64,000 bases of DNA from a virus. The stretch spans positions 104,583 to 168,582 of IMG/VR virus record IMGVR_UViG_3300028361_000013; one strand, 5' to 3'. Both the position numbers and the translations under genes were made by a program. How positions within the stretch are numbered: the first letter of the stretch is position 1; each line of letters begins with the position of its first letter. Under the pieces are notes generated by a model that was given only the letters and a program-made list of their open reading frames with translations, ran no database searches and had not been told where the DNA came from. Below are positions 53,873 through 61,676 of the stretch, piece by piece.

Positions 53873-54135
53873 TAGCAGTGGTCTATTTTTATTTTCTTCA
53901 TCATAACTCCTATTATTGTATCGAGCGTCAATAATTTTTCTGTAATTGTTCGCTCATGCGTAATTCTCTCCTTAAGATTTGTTAGCTGCGTGCTTATGCT
54001 AATTGTTGAAAGTCCTGCTATTTGCATCATCTCATTGAATGCTTCGGCTCCCATATTTTCTCCGTCAACCACAAATCCCACAATATTGGTACCAGTCTGG
54101 TTCCAGACAATCTCTGTTTTATTCGATTCGTTCAT
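53872..54135 (-). CDS. First protein of the small-gene operon, (D/K)(H/Y)C family
   Basis: 87 aa (MNESNKTEIVWNQTGTNIVG..), ends IGVMMKKIKIDHC. Read from a host-type promoter (54141-54171) whose -7 box ends 5 nt before the ATG. Confidence 0.78.
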   Translation of the reverse strand: MNESNKTEIVWNQTGTNIVGFVVDGENMGAEAFNEMMQIAGLSTISISTQLTNLKERITHERTITEKLLTLDTIIGVMMKKIKIDHC

Positions 54136-54140
54136 GTGCT

Positions 54141-54171
54141 CAAAGTTATGAAAAAATGGTCAATTTTCAAA
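54141..54171 (-). promoter_or_regulatory. Host-type (Bacteroidetes) promoter
   Basis: Minus strand TTTG (54171-54168), 19 nt, TAACTTTG (54148-54141). Drives the ten-gene operon 54135-52022, leaderless first gene. Confidence 0.72.
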
Positions 54172-54222
54172 AAGAATGTATATTTATTAAATATAACAAA
54201 ACAACACAAAAACAAAACAATT

Positions 54223-54444
54223 ATGGCATTACCAGGAGTATCATTTAAGGAATTCGTAAAGAATCCGATAGTGGCATTACTCTTCATGTCCCTAATGGCG
54301 GTGGGTTACCTTTATTACGATAATAAGAGTACCTTAACGTCACAAGTGGAGACATTGCAAGAGGACATTAAAACCCTCAAAGAGGATTACAAAGAATTAA
54401 ACGAGAAGTTCATTGAGTCACTCAAAGAGCTTCACAATCACTAA
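54223..54444 (+). CDS. Small membrane-anchored coiled-coil protein
   Basis: 73 aa from the ATG at 54223 (MALPGVSFKEFVKNPIVALL..). One TM helix (residues 15-32), then a Lys/Glu coiled coil. With its neighbour it resembles a pair of envelope-spanning (spanin-like) or structural scaffolding proteins; no lipobox is present. Confidence 0.75.
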   Translation: MALPGVSFKEFVKNPIVALLFMSLMAVGYLYYDNKSTLTSQVETLQEDIKTLKEDYKELNEKFIESLKELHNH

Positions 54445-54449
54445 AAAAT

Positions 54450-55010
54450 ATGAAAAAAGAATATAAGAAAGCTATATTAATAGCGGTATCAGGATTGGCG
54501 CTGATGTTCATGGTTAAAATGTGCAAGTCAGAAGATTTCACAAAGATTTACCAGAAGGATAAGGAGGATATAAAAAAGTTAGGAGAGTTGCAGCACGAGA
54601 GCGACAGCTTGCTAACAGAGATGCTTCATGACCTTGATACCAGGAGAAATATGTACAGCAGTGAGATTGACAGCTTGAACAACATCGTCCTAAACGATAA
54701 CCTTACAGTAGAAGAGGTTGAGAAACTTAAAAAGAAAGTGAAAGATGCGCAGAAGCTATTGAAGGATGCTCAAGATGCCAAGGGTGTTATTATAATTGAC
54801 GCTGGCATGACGATTAGCGAAATAGTTCTTGACTCAATTATTTACAACTATATTTACAAAGATTCTGTACAGTGGAATATTGTTGAGAAAGACTCTATTG
54901 TATACAACATAGTCCACAAAGACACTGTGATTGACAGGAAAGTTTATAAAATAGACACTGTTTACTATGACGGTGATGACGTTAAGAAGCTGAAGCTTAA
55001 AAACGATTAA
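54450..55010 (+). CDS. Membrane-anchored coiled-coil protein
   Basis: 186 aa. TM helix at residues 8-25, long coiled coil (30-120), then repeated 'D(S/T)(I/V)xYxxVxKDS' beta units (IIYNYIYKDS, IVEKDSIVYN, IVHKDTVIDR) suggesting a fibrous C-terminal part. 5 nt after the 73-aa gene. Confidence 0.78.
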   Translation: MKKEYKKAILIAVSGLALMFMVKMCKSEDFTKIYQKDKEDIKKLGELQHESDSLLTEMLHDLDTRRNMYSSEIDSLNNIVLNDNLTVEEVEKLKKKVKDAQKLLKDAQDAKGVIIIDAGMTISEIVLDSIIYNYIYKDSVQWNIVEKDSIVYNIVHKDTVIDRKVYKIDTVYYDGDDVKKLKLKND

Positions 55011-55038
55011 GAGGTCAAAAAATTTTTACGTAAAAACG

Positions 55039-55067
55039 GTCATTCTAAATTTAGAGTGACTTTTTTT
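55039..55067. terminator. Terminator between convergent genes
   Basis: GTCATTCTAAA-TTTAGAGTGAC followed by T7 on the plus strand. Confidence 0.75.
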
Positions 55068-55070
55068 ATT

Positions 55071-55493
55071 TTAGACCTTTGACATTACCCAGCTGCTATT
55101 TTCCCATTTGCCAGCGCCATAATATTTAACATTACCACCACACTTAGGGCAAGGATTGTGAGCCCACATATCACTTTGCATTCCTATCGCTTCGCAGTTA
55201 CCGCATCTGTTGACTTTTGTAAATGTTCCTCTATAGTATGTGATGCCAGGTTTAACATGCTCAACTTTCTTCTTTGGTGGAGTTGGCATTGTGCCTTCTT
55301 TAATTATCCTTGATGGTGGCGGAGGTGGTGGAGCAACTCTACCTTTGATTACCTTTTTGATTGCACCTCCTTCATCACGAATAAATTCATTAATGTTAAA
55401 CTTGGGTTCTTCCTTAATTTTTTCTCTGGCTTTAATCTTGGCAATAGCCTTAGACTTAATTCCGATTATGTATCCAATTGCAAATGCAATCAC
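55071..55493 (-). CDS. Membrane protein with Pro-rich linker and zinc ribbon
   Basis: 140 aa from a GTG at 55493. The hydrophobic N-terminus is short in this frame. A coupled ATG at 55516, overlapping the previous stop as TAATG, would add MGYFFIA if one T were added to (or slipped at) the T6 run. Then KIKAREKIKEE, a PPPPPP linker, and a C-terminal zinc ribbon RCGNCEA...NPCPKCGGNV. Confidence 0.78.
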   Translation of the reverse strand: MIAFAIGYIIGIKSKAIAKIKAREKIKEEPKFNINEFIRDEGGAIKKVIKGRVAPPPPPPSRIIKEGTMPTPPKKKVEHVKPGITYYRGTFTKVNRCGNCEAIGMQSDMWAHNPCPKCGGNVKYYGAGKWENSSWVMSKV

Positions 55494-55512
55494 TGCTATA
55501 AAAAATATCCCA

Positions 55513-55749
55513 TTATTTAAAGTCTATGTGAAATGTAACATCTGTTGTATCGTTGTTATGCATTTCGTAAATATAAGTTGTATCTCCTTCTGCGGAAATC
55601 TCAAGTGTTGGCTCCATTGGACTGTCGAGTCTTGTTGATAGCTTGGTTACGTGTATTGCGTTAATTACGATTACCAGAAGTATCATCCCAAGGATTCCTG
55701 GGAGTATCTTTAGAAAGTAATCTAAAAAGCTATTGTGTGGTTCTTTCAT
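55513..55749 (-). CDS. Small single-pass membrane protein
   Basis: 78 aa; TM helix residues 10-32 (YFLKILPGILGMILLVIVIN), then an acidic/Thr-rich outer domain. ATG overlaps the previous stop by 4 nt. Confidence 0.75.
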   Translation of the reverse strand: MKEPHNSFLDYFLKILPGILGMILLVIVINAIHVTKLSTRLDSPMEPTLEISAEGDTTYIYEMHNNDTTDVTFHIDFK

Positions 55750-56273
55750 ATATTAATTGGCGCTTTGGTGCTGTTTACAATCTCCTGGAGCCACGTTCTC
55801 TTCTCTTCGGCAATATCTCTTAGATTTTTCATAACGATGTCTGTAAGGACTTCTTTTTTGATTCTCTCGTAGAAGTTTTTCCCCTCTACATTATCCCAAG
55901 CTTTCTTTTCATCATCACGAAGTTTAGCGGCTCTATCGTATTCTTGGGCTACTATCATTTCGCCTTTCTCCTCTTTGATTCTGATGAGTTCAGCAATACC
56001 GCAATCTTTAGATATTTCTTGATACTTTTCATTAGCAACGCTCTTCACTTCTTCAGATAAACCTCCTGCTCCGAATCTTTTAGTCAATTTTTCACCAGAC
56101 ACAAGTTGAATTGTGAATTGTACGTGAACGGTTTTCTTTTTTGGATTGATGATGTCTTTTGTTATATCTAAAAAAGATTTTGTCTCCAATTCTGGAATAT
56201 ACTCCTCCAATTCTGAAATCGTCTCAATGTATTCAGCTGTAAATATTTTATCATCTAATCTTAGTGTTGTCAT
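55746..56273 (-). CDS. Protein with UVR-like motif
   Basis: 175 aa (MTTLRLDDKIFTAEYIETIS..). Residues about 108-130, KGEMIVAQEYDRAAKLRDDE, fit the UVR motif consensus (Q.Y..AA.LRD.E). Likely protein-protein adaptor. TAATG coupling on both sides. Confidence 0.78.
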   Translation of the reverse strand: MTTLRLDDKIFTAEYIETISELEEYIPELETKSFLDITKDIINPKKKTVHVQFTIQLVSGEKLTKRFGAGGLSEEVKSVANEKYQEISKDCGIAELIRIKEEKGEMIVAQEYDRAAKLRDDEKKAWDNVEGKNFYERIKKEVLTDIVMKNLRDIAEEKRTWLQEIVNSTKAPINI

Positions 56274-56602
56274 TATATTTTATTTAAAGTATCTGTAACA
56301 ATGTCAAGCGCTGCAGGGCGAGTGCTTCCTTTTCTGTCAAGGTCTCCTTCTGTGATTCCTTTTCCCTTGTATTTTTCGAACAAAGCAGAGATGTCAGCCA
56401 TGAAATCTCTGAAGTGAATGTTTACCTCTGTAATACTTTCTGACTCAACATAGAATCTAAGTTCGTAATTGCTTTCAGTGATGCCGTAGCCGTTTTTAAT
56501 TCTAAGAATGGCAGCGTCAACCTGTTCAGCATCTTGGTATTCCAGGAGCCTTTTATATTCACGATGTTCTCTGGTTTTCTCCAAAAATTCTTCTTCGTTC
56601 AT
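56273..56602 (-). CDS. Unknown protein
   Basis: 109 aa (MNEEEFLEKTREHREYKRLL..), helical and charged; member of the operon reading from 57612 towards 55071. Confidence 0.75.
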   Translation of the reverse strand: MNEEEFLEKTREHREYKRLLEYQDAEQVDAAILRIKNGYGITESNYELRFYVESESITEVNIHFRDFMADISALFEKYKGKGITEGDLDRKGSTRPAALDIVTDTLNKI

Positions 56603-56603
56603 C

Positions 56604-56856
56604 TTAGTATTTTTTAATCATTGGATGCTCAATTACTTTGACAAATTCTTTCTTTGTCAAGTATATGGATTCGATTATTTTTGTCGAGGAGGGCAGATTT
56701 ATCTGTATCAGTGTATTCATATAAGACAGAGCCTCCGCCACAACCGCCAACTTCGTATCTATAACTACGCCATCCAAAGAAAGTTTTCCTCTGGATGGTG
56801 TAATCATGTTTTTCTCCATGTTGGACGAATCTTATATTTAAGACAAGTCTTCCCAC
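56604..56856 (-). pseudogene. Small gene split by a +1 shift at an A5 run
   Basis: GTG at 56856 starts MGRLVLNIRFVQHGEKHDYT, continuing RKTFFGWRSYRYEVGGCGGG to ALLDK. At the A5 run (56678-56682) skipping one A joins it to IIESIYLTKKEFVKVIEHPM-IKKY, ending 56604. The joined 83-aa product is coherent; each frame alone is not. Confidence 0.72.
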
Positions 56857-57612
56857 TTAGAAGTGTATTTTACCAGTTCTTGTGTGGAAGTTGTATAGCT
56901 TAACAAGCTCATTGACCATGTCTCCAACTTTAGATTGTTCACGAACGATACCTGAGTTAAGTTTAAGCTTGGTAGTCATTTTCTCATGAACATAGTTAGG
57001 GTGCATATAAAGTTTAAGCATTGCCTTAACAAACTTTTCTTTCTTAGCGAAATCATAGTAATTTTCGAAGATAGCCATGTGAGTAAAGAAATCGTCAATG
57101 TCGATGTCTTCTCTAAATTCGAAAGAACCTTGTTTAATGTTGTGTGAGTGAGAACGTGCGTTCTTTGAGATTTTACCGAATGCACCAACTACAGAAATTC
57201 TCTGGTCGTATTTAGCACAAAGGTCTAAAAGCATGATGTAAGAGTCTTTCCCTCTCTTAGCATAGTGACGAGCATAATCCATAGCGTTCCAGTTCTTAGC
57301 AGCTCTGTTGATGTCTGCAGCAGCATAGATATGAATATCTTCTGATACGATGAAATGAATTGGAAGGCCAAGCTCTTTACATGCAAGGTATCTGTTTTGT
57401 CCATCGACAATCTCCATTTGCTTGTTAACAAGGATTGGTTGATATTGAGTATAATCGTTTGCTTCGATTGACTCTTTAACTTTTTTGTAGTGAGACGGGT
57501 CTCTGTTGAATTCGCTTAGTACGAACTTTTCATACTGTGTAGAAATCCAGATTTTAATGTCGGACATCTTTGCGAATGCTGCATCTTGTGCAGTATCATT
57601 TTTCGTTTCCAT
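56857..57612 (-). CDS. ParB/Srx-like nuclease-fold protein
   Basis: 251 aa. ParB-type N-terminal domain: ANDYTQYQPILVNKQMEIVD then GQNRYLACKELGLPIHFIV, where GQNR replaces the GxRR box (about residues 72-75). The C-terminal half is helical. The sequence resembles phage ParB-like proteins of unknown role rather than partition ParB. Host-type promoter 57643-57674; the next gene starts directly after its stop. Confidence 0.8.
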   Translation of the reverse strand: METKNDTAQDAAFAKMSDIKIWISTQYEKFVLSEFNRDPSHYKKVKESIEANDYTQYQPILVNKQMEIVDGQNRYLACKELGLPIHFIVSEDIHIYAAADINRAAKNWNAMDYARHYAKRGKDSYIMLLDLCAKYDQRISVVGAFGKISKNARSHSHNIKQGSFEFREDIDIDDFFTHMAIFENYYDFAKKEKFVKAMLKLYMHPNYVHEKMTTKLKLNSGIVREQSKVGDMVNELVKLYNFHTRTGKIHF

Positions 57613-57642
57613 AAATTTTTGTTTTGTAATTAAATTAGACTA

Positions 57643-57674
57643 CAAATCTATAGAAACTTTTTAACCCTTGCAAA
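57643..57674 (-). promoter_or_regulatory. Host-type (Bacteroidetes) promoter
   Basis: Minus strand TTTG (57674-57671), 20 nt, TAGATTTG (57650-57643); 30-nt leader before the ParB-like ATG. Confidence 0.8.
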
Positions 57675-57676
57675 TT

Positions 57677-57886
57677 TTAAATGCAATATTTGCTCATTAT
57701 TAGCTGAATTTGTCTATCTATAAGGTATTTTTGAGCCTTTATTCTTATTAGATTGAGCGATTGATATTCGTCAGTCTCATAAAAGTCAACAATATTTTCG
57801 AGGTACCTCTCAATATCTCGTTCGGCTGCTCCAACTATGTAGTATATTTCTCCGTTGTGGATAAAACACGCATCTTCCTTGCTCAT
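57677..57886 (-). CDS. Small protein with C-terminal KYC tail
   Basis: 69 aa (MSKEDACFIHNGEIYYIVGA..), ends IQLIMSKYCI, like the 52-54 kb family. Upstream 57887-58037 is gene-free and A/T-rich with one TCGGAATCCGCC...GTCGGC box. Confidence 0.75.
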   Translation of the reverse strand: MSKEDACFIHNGEIYYIVGAAERDIERYLENIVDFYETDEYQSLNLIRIKAQKYLIDRQIQLIMSKYCI

Positions 57887-58037
57887 CTATTTGCTTATTA
57901 TAAGTCTTAATAATAAATATACAATAAATAAGAAGAAATTTAATTAGAATATTTTTAAATTTAATTAATGGTGAAAAAATTTTGTCGGAATCCGCCTGTC
58001 GGCAATGACTGTGCGATGAAAAAATTGTATTATTTTT

Positions 58038-58367
58038 TTATAGAAATTTCTTTAAAAAACAAATTCTTTCCTGCTCTAACTTAATGCCTCTTTCTTTAGA
58101 GTCAATATATTTTTGAATATCTTCTTTGCTTATTTCTTGAAAACACGGGTAGTTTTGATTTTTCACCAGTTTCATTTCACGTTCTAATTCTCCTAAGTTG
58201 TGTTTAGAACTATTTGTGAAGTTAGTTAACTTGCATAGATAAACGCCAGAAAACTTTCCTGGATAGGATTCTATCAATTCACCAGTGTCCTTAATGAATT
58301 CTACAATGAAGTCGCCCATTTGGTAAAACTTACTTGGTTCAAGTTCTTTTCCGCTAAAGTGCTTCAT
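58038..58367 (-). CDS. Unknown protein
   Basis: 109 aa (MKHFSGKELEPSKFYQMGDF..), beta-rich then helical. Third gene of the class B unit at 59131. Confidence 0.75.
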   Translation of the reverse strand: MKHFSGKELEPSKFYQMGDFIVEFIKDTGELIESYPGKFSGVYLCKLTNFTNSSKHNLGELEREMKLVKNQNYPCFQEISKEDIQKYIDSKERGIKLEQERICFLKKFL

Positions 58368-58369
58368 AA

Positions 58370-58819
58370 TTAATCCATTCCATCTACATCATCTTGAGTA
58401 ATCTCAAGACAATCAAATTTATCCATGCAATCCTCAAGAATTACATGCAAGAAAGAGCTGTTGTTTCTTGGAGACAAACCTCTTAACATGGTGTGTCCAT
58501 TCTTGTTTTTGTACTTCCACACTGGGATGTTCCACTTCTTATAACCTGCATCATCATTTTTTGCCCAGCTATCATCATAAGTTTCGAACATATCAATTCT
58601 AAGATTTTTGTCTCCGCCAAATCCTGCTCCAAGTCTATTGAATCCTTTCGGCATTCCAAGAAAAAACTTACCTATGCCAACTGCTGCAGTTCCAGCTCTG
58701 TGATTTCCACAAGCTGAACTTAATCCTTCGTCATCTTTCTTGAAGCATGTAATGTCGCTTCCAGCCATGCATCCTGGGCACTGGTATTCTTCGATTGCGT
58801 CTTTAACGTTATCTTTCAT
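58370..58819 (-). CDS. Cys-containing protein, unknown
   Basis: 149 aa from the ATG at 58819 (MKDNVKDAIEEYQCPGCMAG..). Four Cys near the N-terminus (CPGC, C, C..H) may hold zinc; later GKFFLGMPKGFNRLG. 2 nt after the 100-aa gene. Confidence 0.75.
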   Translation of the reverse strand: MKDNVKDAIEEYQCPGCMAGSDITCFKKDDEGLSSACGNHRAGTAAVGIGKFFLGMPKGFNRLGAGFGGDKNLRIDMFETYDDSWAKNDDAGYKKWNIPVWKYKNKNGHTMLRGLSPRNNSSFLHVILEDCMDKFDCLEITQDDVDGMD

Positions 58820-58821
58820 GT

Positions 58822-59124
58822 TTAGTGTTCTAAAAATTCGTAAACTTCTGTGACTGTATCCCAAACGTCTTGGCCAATAACTTCACAGTATTGTTCGTGA
58901 GTAAACCCAAGTTGCTTAAGGATTTCGTTTTGAATGTCAGTGCTTACTTCAGACTCAGCTTCTCCACGACCAGTTTCTCGATAAGCATCTTGCTCGTCTT
59001 CATACTCGTCTTCCCAATCTTCATCAAGATAATTATAGATTGCCTCTTCAACTAAATGCTGAAGGACACTTTCTTCATATTCTTTTCTCAAAAATTCGAT
59101 TACTGATTCTTTAGTAGCTTCCAT
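58822..59124 (-). CDS. Acidic protein, unknown
   Basis: 100 aa (MEATKESVIEFLRKEYEESV..), strongly acidic middle. Class B promoter 59131-59159 with -10 box 6 nt before the ATG. Confidence 0.77.
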   Translation of the reverse strand: MEATKESVIEFLRKEYEESVLQHLVEEAIYNYLDEDWEDEYEDEQDAYRETGRGEAESEVSTDIQNEILKQLGFTHEQYCEVIGQDVWDTVTEVYEFLEH

Positions 59125-59130
59125 ACTTAG

Positions 59131-59159
59131 GTTATACGATAAATAAAAGAAAGTGTTCT
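59131..59159 (-). promoter_or_regulatory. Class B promoter
   Basis: Minus strand AGAACA (59159-59154), 17 nt ending TCG, TATAAC (59136-59131). Drives 59124-58038. Confidence 0.78.
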
Positions 59160-59170
59160 ATTTATCTCGA

Positions 59171-59638
59171 CTAAGCTGTTTGTTTCCACTTGGTTGGAAA
59201 CTTATAATCTTTTAAAAGCTCAAAAGCTTTCTCTGGAGTTATATAGCCATCAATTTTAACAAAGAACTCTCTCCAGTTCTCATCAGACTTTGCTCTCTTA
59301 GCGTTTTTAGCCTTCTCTTTCTTCTTCTTTTCTTCATCAAGAGAGACTACTGAAAATCCATCACCCATTTCTTCATCACAGACAGATTGGTCTTTTCTGT
59401 AAGAACTCCCATCAACTTCAAATCTAAAACCATCTATTGTAGTGTGGTATGTGCATGTGATATAGCACGAGCCTGTAGTCTCGTCATAGTCATCATAACT
59501 TTCTCTTAGGCATTCTACTACCTCCTCGATAGTCATTTCTTCGCCCTCACCTTCTTCCTCTTGAAAGTATTCTGCAAACACTTTCTTAAGAACTACCATT
59601 ACATCACTTGGGATGTCTTCTATTTTATCAATATACAT
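59171..59638 (-). CDS. Unknown protein with acidic and basic tracts
   Basis: 155 aa (MYIDKIEDIPSDVMVVLKKV..). Glu-rich stretch (EEEGEGEE), then a Lys/Ala-rich stretch near residues 104-120 (EEKKKKEKAKNAKRAKSDEN) and C-terminal GYITPEKAFELLKDYKFP. Confidence 0.75.
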   Translation of the reverse strand: MYIDKIEDIPSDVMVVLKKVFAEYFQEEEGEGEEMTIEEVVECLRESYDDYDETTGSCYITCTYHTTIDGFRFEVDGSSYRKDQSVCDEEMGDGFSVVSLDEEKKKKEKAKNAKRAKSDENWREFFVKIDGYITPEKAFELLKDYKFPTKWKQTA

Positions 59639-59652
59639 AATTATTTATTTTT

Positions 59653-59904
59653 TTATGAGTCCATTACGTGGTCTGAACATAAGTTATAGTCAACGCAATC
59701 TTGGTTAGTTGTATCAACGGGTTGTCCGCAATAACATTTCTTTGGAACTTCTGAAGCTGGAACTGCGTCCAGGTGCTCCATTAGTTTTTCTTTAAATTTT
59801 CTATATCCGTCAGCATTCTCAAACCCTTCTTCGTCCAAGCAGATACCTATTCCATAAAGGAAATCGTCTATGATTGTTTTCACGCTATATTTCTTGTGAC
59901 CCAT
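59653..59904 (-). CDS. Small protein with Cys cluster
   Basis: 83 aa (MGHKKYSVKTIIDDFLYGIG..). C-terminal CYCGQPVDTTNQDC...CSDH could bind zinc. Confidence 0.75.
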   Translation of the reverse strand: MGHKKYSVKTIIDDFLYGIGICLDEEGFENADGYRKFKEKLMEHLDAVPASEVPKKCYCGQPVDTTNQDCVDYNLCSDHVMDS

Positions 59905-59947
59905 CTGGCCATCATAAGTGTTAACGTATTTCTTAAATTTTTATAAG

Positions 59948-60154
59948 TCAAAATTCTCCATCATCAAGTATATCTTTGTTGCTAACTTTTTCTTTTTCCC
60001 ACCCCATTAATAATCGACCTATAATTGACACAACAAAACCTGCAGGTACAAGTGTGTATTTTAAGTCTGGCCTTCCAGTCATCATTGGAATAAACATTAC
60101 AACGATTCCGATTACATAAAAAAAATATTGAGGCAATTTTATAAACCATATCAA
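59948..60154 (-). CDS. Small membrane protein, two TM helices
   Basis: 68 aa; hydrophobic segments 2-25 and 34-52 (YTLVPAGFVVSIIGRLL), acidic tail. 4-nt overlap with the upstream gene. Confidence 0.75.
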   Translation of the reverse strand: MIWFIKLPQYFFYVIGIVVMFIPMMTGRPDLKYTLVPAGFVVSIIGRLLMGWEKEKVSNKDILDDGEF

Positions 60155-60480
60155 GCTTCTTTTCTTAGTTTTTCAGCAAATTCCTGGAGTTCGTTCCACT
60201 CTTTTTCATATACCTCTGGGTCTTCGTTATATTTTTCTTTTCTATTCTTAAGTCTCCAAGGAGTTATTGAATGCATGGACGTATTGTGGTAATCTAATTC
60301 AATTTCTTCAACCGTCTTTAGTATTTCCTCCTTTGTCTTCGCAAGCCTAAGAGTGAAGTGAATTTGATTCATAGCTGTCTTGGCGGCTTCGTTTTGTTCC
60401 TCTATGATTTTTTCAATCTCAACATCAAGTTCTTCAATGCTTGAGGAGTTGAGCTACTCTAAGTGTTCTTCCCAGTTCAT
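60151..60480 (-). CDS. Unknown protein with in-frame amber codon
   Basis: The ATG at 60480 lies 1 nt after the upstream stop, normal for this operon. Codon 9 is TAG (60454-60456): MNWEEHLE, amber, LNSSSIEELDVEIEKIIEEQ, and the frame stays open to 60151 (109 aa if read through). Without read-through only 73 aa from the ATG at 60372 remain. The sequence between is fully protein-like. A tRNA that may read UAG lies at 17320-17389. Confidence 0.7.
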
Positions 60481-60481
60481 A

Positions 60482-60778
60482 TTATTGAATTGTAAAATCT
60501 ACAACTTGTATTTCATCAACAGTGTTGTGCCATCTATTTTCTCTCTTGTCACATTTTCTCCACTTAAACTCTTCATAGTGCCTTAACATAACTTCATGGT
60601 CTTCATCTTCTACTTCAAGTTTTCTATATTCTTCTTGGCGAGCTATCTCCATTTCAAAAATCCTTGTCGCTTCAGCAACTGCAGCTTCTTTATCTTTGAA
60701 GAGGTTTTTGTTGACTCCTCCACCTTCGTAGATGCAGCCTTGATGTATTCCGTATACAACGTCTTTATCTTCGCTCAT
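60482..60778 (-). CDS. Unknown protein
   Basis: 98 aa (MSEDKDVVYGIHQGCIYEGG..), helical charged middle (AAVAEATRIFEMEIARQEEY). 2 nt after the 52-aa gene. Confidence 0.75.
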   Translation of the reverse strand: MSEDKDVVYGIHQGCIYEGGGVNKNLFKDKEAAVAEATRIFEMEIARQEEYRKLEVEDEDHEVMLRHYEEFKWRKCDKRENRWHNTVDEIQVVDFTIQ

Positions 60779-60780
60779 AT

Positions 60781-60939
60781 TTACTCGCCATTTTGTTCGT
60801 TAATAAACTCTTCTCTAATTGCTACCAAAAGCTCCATTAACAATTTATTGGCCTCATCTGCTTTGTCAACCATTCCGAAGCTCATCATTATTTTGATTCT
60901 TTCTTCCATTGTGGCAACCTGGAGCACAACTTTTTGCAT
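60781..60939 (-). CDS. Small helical protein
   Basis: 52 aa (MQKVVLQVATMEERIKIMMS..), one long helix pair, ends EEFINEQNGE. Closely followed by the 98-aa gene. Confidence 0.72.
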   Translation of the reverse strand: MQKVVLQVATMEERIKIMMSFGMVDKADEANKLLMELLVAIREEFINEQNGE

Positions 60940-61026
60940 ACTTCTCCGACAAGGGCTTGGTGTGCTCGTATGACAATATTTGCATTAATTGTGTTGCTTT
61001 TTTCACTGCTCAAATTTAGTTAAAAT

Positions 61027-61257
61027 TTATTTATTTACCAAATGTATTTTAATGAACCTGGAAATTAACCCTGGAGTTACAGTTGGCATTCCAGTCGGAG
61101 GATTAACCCACTCAGGTTCTGAAATATATCTTTTTTCATACTTAAGTTTTTTATCCTTCCATATTTTAATAGTTGAAACTCCTTGATAGCCTCTTATTAC
61201 TGACCACGCCCATAAGTCGCCCCCATCTATCGTTATATTTCTGTGCTTCTTTTTCAT
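61027..61257 (-). CDS. Unknown basic protein
   Basis: 76 aa from the ATG at 61257, an ATGA overlap with the previous stop (MKKKHRNITIDGGDLWAWSV..). Confidence 0.72.
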   Translation of the reverse strand: MKKKHRNITIDGGDLWAWSVIRGYQGVSTIKIWKDKKLKYEKRYISEPEWVNPPTGMPTVTPGLISRFIKIHLVNK

Positions 61258-61448
61258 ATGCAATGTTTTATAAAAATTTCTCTAAACATTTCGTGGTAAT
61301 TTCTTTCATACCCTTTAATCAAATAATTTACTTGATAATCTGAAAGCCCGTTGTTTACTATTATGCGCAAGTCTTTAGATGACAAGTGAACAAATTTCTT
61401 GTTTCTGAGATGTTCTGGAAGTCTTCTTATTTTGTCTTCTTCTAACAT
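61254..61448 (-). CDS. Small protein with C-terminal KHC tail
   Basis: 64 aa, ATG in TAATG overlap (MLEEDKIRRLPEHLRNKKFV..), ends MFREIFIKHCI. Confidence 0.75.
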   Translation of the reverse strand: MLEEDKIRRLPEHLRNKKFVHLSSKDLRIIVNNGLSDYQVNYLIKGYERNYHEMFREIFIKHCI

Positions 61449-61639
61449 TAGCAATATTTTTTTAAGATGTATTTATTTTTCTCCTCAATAGAAAAGATAA
61501 GACTTTGCCTTGTCATCCACAAACCTCTTTTTACAAAAGCTGTATTAGCAAACTTAGGGTCCTTAAGTCTTTCTGTTAAAATTTTATGCAATTGCTCCCC
61601 CGCTTTATCCCACTTCATTTTTCTTGCTCTTGTTTTCAT
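61448..61639 (-). CDS. Small basic protein with C-terminal KYC tail
   Basis: 63 aa from the ATG at 61639 (MKTRARKMKWDKAGEQLHKI..), ends KNKYILKKYC. I chose this start because a host-type promoter ends 5 nt upstream; the frame extends to 61675. Confidence 0.75.
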   Translation of the reverse strand: MKTRARKMKWDKAGEQLHKILTERLKDPKFANTAFVKRGLWMTRQSLIFSIEEKNKYILKKYC

Positions 61640-61644
61640 TGCAG

Positions 61645-61676
61645 CGAAGGTACGAATAAATGAAAAAATTTCCAAA
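61645..61676 (-). promoter_or_regulatory. Host-type promoter (one mismatch)
   Basis: Minus strand TTTG (61676-61673), 20 nt, TACCTTCG (61652-61645). Confidence 0.62.

Noticed and set aside
54223-55010. Calling the two coiled-coil membrane proteins a spanin pair
   Set aside because: There is no lipobox and no neighbouring lysis gene; topology alone is not enough, so they are described only.
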